A DNA stretch of 64,000 nucleotides from Neofusicoccum parvum (lineage: Eukaryota > Ascomycota > Dothideomycetes > Botryosphaeriales > Botryosphaeriaceae). Positions 58,277 to 64,000 of the stretch are shown one piece after another. A program made the translations under genes and the position numbers. Position 1 is the stretch's first letter, and every line of letters starts with the position of its first letter. The DNA lies in assembly GCA_020912385.1 (NCBI GenBank), contig CP087208.1:744001-808000 (forward strand), given 5' to 3'. Below the pieces are notes generated by a model that was not told the origin of the DNA, did no database searches, and worked only from the letters and a program-made list of their open reading frames with translations.

Positions 58277-59677
58277 ATGAAGTGGCAGCCCAAGCAGTAT
58301 GACTGGCTCCCTGTCGGTTCATGCGGCAAATACGACCAAGTGAGAACGTACGAGGATGTACTGGGACAACTCGTCACTCTCTACGTGACGGGCATCGTGG
58401 CATACATCCACCTGCTCTGGATTCGTGGAGAGTCTGTCTTGGACTGGAGACCCATTTTCTTCCCTTTCTCCCCTCTCGCCGTCGTCATCCAGCATGTCTT
58501 TGCCATTCTCGCCATATTCTTCCGCTTCGTCAAGGCCAAGGTAAAGCCCGAGCAAGAGCCCTTCGATATCCGTATCTCTCTGCGCATCCTCTTCGGCCGT
58601 GTACCACCGACCGACGACACGGCGGCCACCACCACTGGCCCTATCTTCCTCCCTGAGAAGAAATCTACTCAAGAACCACCACCAGCGGACGAGTTCTCCA
58701 ATATTCTGTCCTCCGCCAAGGCCCTCGGCCTCTTCGTCCAATTCTCCAGCCTCGTCGCCTACCTCGCCTACTGTGTTCTGAGTACCAAACTCTTCCTTCG
58801 GCGCCACTCACACGACCCCAGCTCCCTTGCCAACGCCGACTATACCGCTGTCCAGCTCTCCATCGGCGGAATCTTCCTCGCACTTCTCACGCTCCCACAT
58901 ACGCCTCTCACGGCTCTCTCCGTCTTCACTTCCCCTGTCCCCCACCATAACCGCACCCCGTTCACCCGCGCCCTCCTCTTCTTCCGCGACTCATCCGCCC
59001 CCACCCTCTACTCCCCCCGCTACAGCCCCTACCTCTTCTCCTACCTCCAGCAATACCGCCAGCTCTTCTACCTCGAAGCAATCCCCGCGGTCCTCTCAGC
59101 TTTCGACTTCGGCACCCTACCACCCATGCCACTGAACGCCATCGTCAACAACTACGACTCCTTCGGCGCGATCCCCCTCCCACAACTCCCCAGCGACTAC
59201 CACTGGCGCGAAACCGGCGGACGCGCCGCCTTCGCGCTGTTCATGCTGCACGCCCTCCGCTCCGCCGTGCGCGGCCGGCGCCTCTGGGAGAAGGACGCGC
59301 TCGAAGCGCAGGAAGCGCTGCTCGAGCCGCCCACCGCCACCGCCACCGAGTCCTCCACCTCCCCGGACGAAGCGTACATCCCGGAGGGAGAAGAGGGATC
59401 GCGGGCGCGCAGGGCGTGGCGGACGGTGCTGGCGAGGGCGCAGGCATTCCTGGCCGACCCGCTCGCGTACTCGCCGTCCGTGTCGACGCTGTTTCCGTAC
59501 ATCATGGTCGGTGCCTGCGCGATGAACGTTGCGGATCGCGTGTGGCCGGAGCTGAGGGATTGGGAGATGTGGCCGCTGGATGTGCCGTGTCCGCAGCAGT
59601 GGAGGGATCCGTTTGTGAGGGAGTGGGAGTGGGTGTGGAGGTGGTGGGATGTGGACTTTTTGAGGTTTGGGCATTGA
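58277..59677 (+). CDS. Multi-pass membrane protein of unknown function
   Basis: A 466-residue intronless gene. The ATG at 58277 (CCACCATGAAG context) starts MKWQPKQYDWLPVGSCGKYD. Predicted membrane segments by eye: residues about 32-50 (VTLYVTGIVAYIHLLWI), 65-85 (PLAVVIQHVFAILAIFFRFV), 150-175 (ALGLFVQFSSLVAYLAYCVL) and 190-215 (LSIGGIFLALLTLPHTPLTA), with a possible later one near SVSTLFPYIMVGACAMNVAD. The 85-150 loop is hydrophilic and Pro-rich. The C-terminus is rich in Trp and Arg (FVREWEWVWRWWDVDFL). I do not recognise the family and see no transporter or enzyme motif. It has the clear C-rich to G-rich composition switch. It is divergent from gamma-tubulin. Confidence 0.85.
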   Translation: MKWQPKQYDWLPVGSCGKYDQVRTYEDVLGQLVTLYVTGIVAYIHLLWIRGESVLDWRPIFFPFSPLAVVIQHVFAILAIFFRFVKAKVKPEQEPFDIRISLRILFGRVPPTDDTAATTTGPIFLPEKKSTQEPPPADEFSNILSSAKALGLFVQFSSLVAYLAYCVLSTKLFLRRHSHDPSSLANADYTAVQLSIGGIFLALLTLPHTPLTALSVFTSPVPHHNRTPFTRALLFFRDSSAPTLYSPRYSPYLFSYLQQYRQLFYLEAIPAVLSAFDFGTLPPMPLNAIVNNYDSFGAIPLPQLPSDYHWRETGGRAAFALFMLHALRSAVRGRRLWEKDALEAQEALLEPPTATATESSTSPDEAYIPEGEEGSRARRAWRTVLARAQAFLADPLAYSPSVSTLFPYIMVGACAMNVADRVWPELRDWEMWPLDVPCPQQWRDPFVREWEWVWRWWDVDFLRFGH

Positions 59678-60767
59678 GGGTTGTTGGTTGTGTGATGTGG
59701 AAGGAGGAAGGATGTGGAGTGGCGATGGAGACCTGGTAAGGCAGTTGTGAGAACCTAAGCCTCGGGTGCACCCTTCTGGCACATTGAACCGGCTGTGCGC
59801 AAGGAGGTTTCACGGGCGGCCAGCTCCTTACGAAGCGGAAAGGATTATATAAGTTCCACCACAGTAATTAAGACATGATCCCAGTCCAAGAGTCGTCCAT
59901 AGGCCCCGCCCAGAAGTGTCGACGACGCCAGCGACTACTACGACACCAAAGGCTGGCCAAGGTGGGCGATGGGAGGGCTTAGGCGGTAATCTAGCGCCGC
60001 CAGAGGATTTGATGGCGACTGAACACTACGAGATCAAATAGGGTTGTATAAGAGCTTGTTGAAGGCGCAGAGCACTTTGGCGGAGAAGGAAAAGGTGAGT
60101 ATGGGACAAATCGATAGCATAGAAAGCCTCTTATTGAACCAGGCGCCCATCTCATAATGAAGAAGAGCAAAAAAAGCTAAAGTTGTATAACAAGCGATGA
60201 ACCAAAGTGCCTATAACGACATGGGTCTCTTTGGAGTATCTACAGCGACGTTACCTTATTGTGAGGCGGCGATGCGCCAATGGGGCGACTCAACACCATG
60301 CCAAGACTTCACGATCATTCCTACTCGTATGGGTGCTTATGCTCGCCTGTGTAGCTGTAATCGGCATTGCTTCGGTCTTAGCTCGTAAGCGAATTTCGCC
60401 TAATTTCGGACCAGCATAACACAGGGTACTGCCTTGTACCAATAGGGTGTGTCTGGGACTCAGGTCAGTCGCGAGTGCTCACGGTCTATGTGGGCGTTCT
60501 TCGCAAAACCCTTTCACGATCTAGAATTGCGTACGACTGTGCACTTTGTTTTACCGAGAAATTTAATCAGATGCAACTCTCTACAAAAGGGCCCCTGCAA
60601 ATCAAGCCAATTCCCTGACAGCGTGAAGTCAGACATAAAGAAAAACAGTCATATCAAAGTAAGCCATATCGCCGCAAACACCCGCGTAGTGGATGGTGAC
60701 CGGTATGCTCCTGCCGACGTTGCGGCACAGCGGCTTGACAACGGCATCTGTGCCAGCAACCACCACC
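59678..60767. other. 1.1 kb intergenic with hints of a small unmodelled gene
   Basis: A TATATAA box (59846-59852) stands 23 bp before an ATG (59875) that opens 29 codons ending at a possible donor (AAG|GTGGGCG). Further on, a frame at 60207-60419 encodes a plausible one-helix peptide (SFLLVWVLMLACVAVIGIAS) ending in ARKRISPNFGPA. I could not join them by splicing with confidence. Confidence 0.3.
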
Positions 60768-61411
60768 TCATCCAACTGTGGGGCCTCCAGAGGAGCTGTA
60801 TTGAAGCGAAGTCCGCTCTGCGGACTGGATGTGGTCCGGTCGAGGAGGGTCGTCAAGAGACCAAGGGAGACCCGTACCCAGCCCGCCAAAAGTGTCTTCG
60901 TCGATGTCAAGCCGGGGTGGTCCAGTTGCCATTGCCTGGCTGCTGGCTGTTGCGATGACGCTGGAAGGGATTGCGACGTCATCGTTCCGAGTTGGCGCAG
61001 AGCTCATGGGTGGTACAGGCTCAGCAGGTGGAAGCGTGCCCATCTCTGCGTCGTTGAGGATGTCTAAGATACGATGAGCTTCTATATTCTCGTACTTGCA
61101 CAAGGGTATCTCGTTATACTTACTGGATGAATTAGAGTGGTGAGCTTTCGGAGGAAACCAGCTTCGAATGGTTGAAACCAGAAGTTGGCGATTCTTCCAT
61201 AGGAACGGTAGCACAGGCGCTACAGCGATGAAGAGTCCAACGAGCGAGATGATAGCGCTGGCTGGCCATTTGTTTTCCTCATGAGGAGCGAGGGCCGGAA
61301 TAGTATCTAGAAAGGTAAAGACAGCATGAGACCAAAATGTTACTGAAGAGTTTCGGAGGGTGTAGTACAATTAGTAGCATCATAAGGCTGCTGTCGAGAC
61401 ATCTTCAGCAT
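60768..61411 (-). CDS. Small hypothetical protein with one membrane segment
   Basis: Exons 61411-61369, 61306-61124 and 61063-60768 give 173 residues. Keeping the 60-nt in-frame intron (61064-61123, donor GTAAGTAT) would give 193. The first exon, MLKMSRQQPYDATN, has a second ATG at 61402 as alternative start. One clear helix, PASAIISLVGLFIAVAPVLPFLW, is followed by basic residues (KNRQLL), so the long C-terminus, acidic and Pro/Ser-rich with DIDEDTFGGLGTGLPWSL, is probably cytoplasmic. I do not recognise the family. Support comes from splice signals and composition only, so the model is tentative. Confidence 0.5.
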
Positions 61412-63052
61412 TCAAGACGTGTGCGGAAGGTCGGTAGTGGTGGTACAATGTGAGAACGGGAAGGTATGGAGGAACAACAGCCTAGGCGGAGAAGCGAACT
61501 GTCTTGGGTAGAAAAGCAGCTGCGCAGCCCCACTTCAGAGTCGCAAGATGGCAATCATCAGCGGTGAAAGAGCGGCAAAGCGCTCGAGCGCGCGTGAGCG
61601 TGGCGGTGCGGTTGTGGCTAGCATTCTGTACCCTTGTCCCTCTGATTCTTGGACTACGTCTAAAGAAATCTCTCTCTTCTCCCAACACTGCACCAACGCG
61701 CGGTACATGTCACTGAAAGCGCTACCCGGCTTTTCGCTCGACACTACGTCGCCGACCTTTCACTCCTCCCATGCTTTACCGCCGAACGTGGAGCGCTATG
61801 GCTTCCCACAACGACTCCCGCTTATTCTACTCCATCACTGGAACCAAAACCTACGCTTCTGGGGCTGCCCCGCTTTTGGTTCAACACTCGCCGCCAACTC
61901 GTCGCTCCTGCTATTTAGTGAGTCCCTCTCACGCCACCAGCAGCCTCTTGCATTTCCAGTAGAGGCTCCCCTCGCATTCTCAGCAGGACCTATTCCCGCA
62001 CCACTTGTACGACTCGATCGCCAGCCTTTCGCAAGCGTTAGGGATTCTTCTGCCAGGCCTTTATCACGACCGTTAATATGCTACTCTGTTCAATCTGCCG
62101 CCGTTCTTCATGCCTTGTATATTTACGAGCCAATTTCCACTTCGTTCCATATGCTGTCATCTCTTGTTCTATTATATAGAATTCTGCTGTATAAATATCA
62201 CATTATCTCTTAATACGGCACTGCATCAGCTTATAGTCCATGCTGGTCTGCATGTGGGTATATATCATCTACTCTGTCCTGGGGTTTAAAAAGGGCCTCT
62301 CGCCGCACTACTTGCCTCTACGTCACATCCTCGTTTTTACCCCTCTTGTTATGTCTGACTTGTTGTTTCCATTTGTAGCAATATCACGTATACAATTAGC
62401 CAGAAGCAGTTGGCGCGGGAGATGGGTGTAAGATGGCACCACCGCCACCCCATCTCCCCTCCTTCATGTTATTGATTCAAGCAACGTCAACACGTCAAAT
62501 CACTCCACCATTTACCCCATCACTAATTCCAATTCATTTACATAATTTCAATGCTTAGTTTCTTCCTGTACGTTTCTTTAGTAGGTATCATGGCTGTCAT
62601 TACAAGGAAAACTCAATGAGAAAAAAGGCTCCCATGCCATGTTCGTTAACGAAAGCCGTACAGCCGGAGTAGGTCATCATGTCGTCATAGCACGGCGTCT
62701 TCCAAGAGCCTTACTCCGTAGAAGGTGAGCTCTATCCGCGCGCCCGTAATTGGTCCGAAAAGTAATCCCAAAACTCTGACCATGTTAAGCGCATCGTACA
62801 TCCTAAAGTGAGTCATCTTCTCCCAACGCGTTTCTCTGTGAGTTGGTACTGGCTATCGAAGGGAATGGGTACGTGCAAGCAACACTTCCATCAGAAGAGC
62901 CGTCGCTAGTGCGCGCCACTGTGATCTGACTGCATCTTAACAAATACAATACAGTGCAATGGTTCACCATAATCTACCTTTACATATCTCACTTTGTAAA
63001 CACCAACCCAAAATCCAACGTCACTTCACAGACCGTTCAGTGCCATCCACCT
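61412..63052. other. 1.6 kb intergenic, AT-rich in its second half
   Basis: It holds the tentative small ORF at 61798-62076 described separately. 62.1-63.0 kb is AT-rich with no feature, probably 3' flank of the terminal transcription-factor gene. Confidence 0.4.
61798..62076 (+). CDS. Tentative 70-residue microprotein
   Basis: ATG at 61798 opens 40 codons to a strong donor (TTA|GTGAGT, 61918). The acceptor at 61983 joins in frame to 31 codons ending TAA (62076). The second part, DLFPHHLYDSIASLSQALGI, reads like a real amphipathic helix. No family was recognised; it may be chance. Confidence 0.22.
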
Positions 63053-64000
63053 TCACCCTCCTTCCCCACTCACTCCTTCATACCCCTCCTCCGCCACACT
63101 CATAATATCAATCCCCTCCCTCACACACCTCACCGGCCACCCCACCAACCTCTTCCACTCCTCCGCGCCCTCCTCCTCCTCCCCCATCCCAGCCTCCAAA
63201 CCCCTCTCCACCGCCTCGACCACGCCCTCCGCCCACCCCCTAACATGCCACCTCCGGCCCTCCGCCCTCTCGACCAACGCCGCAAAATGCACCAGCACCG
63301 CCAACGCCGCGACGCCGCCCCTGCCCAGCATCTCCAGGAACGCACCCGGCACGCCGACGCCCCAGGCCCAGACGCGCCCCGGCGGCGGGTCGGCGGCCTG
63401 CAGCACGGCGCAGGCGTGGCGCAGCGCCTCGACGGCCAGCACCAGCGCGGCGCGCGCGTCGAGCGCGTCCGGGCCGTGCGTGAACACGGTGCGCGCCAGC
63501 GCGAGCAGCCGGTCCAGGCGCGCGACGAAGGGCCCGGCCGGGTGCGCGGACGGCTGCACGCGTGTGAGCAGCGGGGCGAGCGGGCCCGCGGCGGCGGCGT
63601 GCTGGTAGGCGTGGGGGATGGTGAGGATGCTGCGGACGCCTGGGGTGGGGGGGCGGGTTAGCGGGTTGGAGGGGGCGGGGGGTGGTGGTGGGGGAGCGGG
63701 GGGGGGGGGGGGAGACGTGCCTTGGAGGAGGAGGAAGGATTGTGCGAGGTCGGGGATGGTGACGGGGGAGCCGTGGTTGTATTGGTCGGAGATGGAGAAG
63801 GTTTTGATGATGAAGATGAGGGCGGCGAGGAGGATGGCGGCTTGGCAGTTGTCTTGGTTGATGGAGTGGAGCTGCCCGGAGAGCGAGTCGATGGCGATGC
63901 TCTGGTGGCGGGTCGACAGGAGTTGGTACGGCTCGCGCTGGTCGGGGTGGATGTGGCCGTAGTGCAGGGCGGAGAGGGCGAGTAGGCCGTGCATCAGGGC
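63053..64000 (-). CDS. Fungal-specific transcription factor, C-terminal part (5' end beyond window)
   Basis: The C-terminal 289 residues of a regulator of the Zn2Cys6 type with fungal-specific domain 2, seen from LMHGLLALSALHYGHIHPDQ and AAILLAALIFIIKTFS. The zinc cluster would lie past base 64000. An 81-nt intron (63640-63720) with GC donor (CAAG|GCACGT) restores LLLQGVRSILTIPHAY, as in relatives; it is in frame, so a Pro-rich read-through product is also possible. The intron carries a run of 15 G on the plus strand (63698-63712). The product ends GWPVRCVREGIDIMSVAEEG. Sense composition goes from C-rich to GC-rich to G-rich. Related proteins include UPC2-like sterol regulators; the role here is unknown. 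Confidence 0.8.
   Translation of the reverse strand, partial: ALMHGLLALSALHYGHIHPDQREPYQLLSTRHQSIAIDSLSGQLHSINQDNCQAAILLAALIFIIKTFSISDQYNHGSPVTIPDLAQSFLLLQGTSPPPPPAPPPPPPAPSNPLTRPPTPGVRSILTIPHAYQHAAAAGPLAPLLTRVQPSAHPAGPFVARLDRLLALARTVFTHGPDALDARAALVLAVEALRHACAVLQAADPPPGRVWAWGVGVPGAFLEMLGRGGVAALAVLVHFAALVERAEGRRWHVRGWAEGVVEAVERGLEAGMGEEEEGAEEWKRLVGWPVRCVREGIDIMSVAEEGYEGVSGEGG

Overview
This 64 kb window looks like nuclear DNA of a filamentous ascomycete, probably Dothideomycetes; the class is an inference. Most genes carry short introns of 43-150 nt with GT(GC)-AG borders. The gene content is fungal: an ENA-type cation ATPase, SUN and ECM33 wall proteins, Zn2Cys6 regulators and an EFM7-type methyltransferase. 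Nothing prokaryotic, viral or CRISPR-like was seen, and no tRNA or rRNA gene was recognised. Exon borders were worked out by hand from splice signals and continuity of the family protein.

Region by region. 1-10.6 kb: ENA-type ATPase (5' part), a secreted GMC oxidoreductase, a SET-domain protein, glutathione-dependent formaldehyde dehydrogenase and a peroxiredoxin-like protein. 10.6-19.7 kb: two gene-poor stretches around one secreted amidase. 19.7-23.5 kb: SUN-family wall protein and an EFM7-like methyltransferase. 25.5-33.4 kb: a compact metabolic group with a class III (ornithine-type) aminotransferase, a RidA imine deaminase, a Zn2Cys6 regulator, a ketopantoate-reductase-like enzyme and an FMN-dependent 2-hydroxyacid oxidase. 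34.4-41 kb: ECM33-like GPI protein and a large unrecognised fungal protein interrupted by one in-frame TGA. 41.5-57.6 kb: a dense housekeeping block with the glutamate-cysteine ligase regulatory subunit, AP-1 sigma, MAF1, RVS167 (BAR-SH3), NFS1, VPS23/TSG101 and gamma-tubulin. 58-64 kb: an unrecognised multi-pass membrane protein, a small one-TM protein and the 3' part of a fungal transcription factor.

The most interesting part is the 25.5-33.4 kb group. Its enzymes could interconvert hydroxy, oxo and amino acids, with RidA removing reactive imines. Inverted repeats built on TCGGGA/TCCCGA lie about 100-120 bp upstream of both the regulator and the oxidase, and two direct TCCCGA copies lie upstream of RidA. 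This suggests an autoregulated regulon, possibly related to arginine/ornithine use. Other notable signals are a repeated C-rich to G-rich switch along the sense strand of at least eight genes, three GC-AG introns, a 15-nt internal exon, several first coding exons of 6-43 nt, and the single TGA in the large unknown gene.
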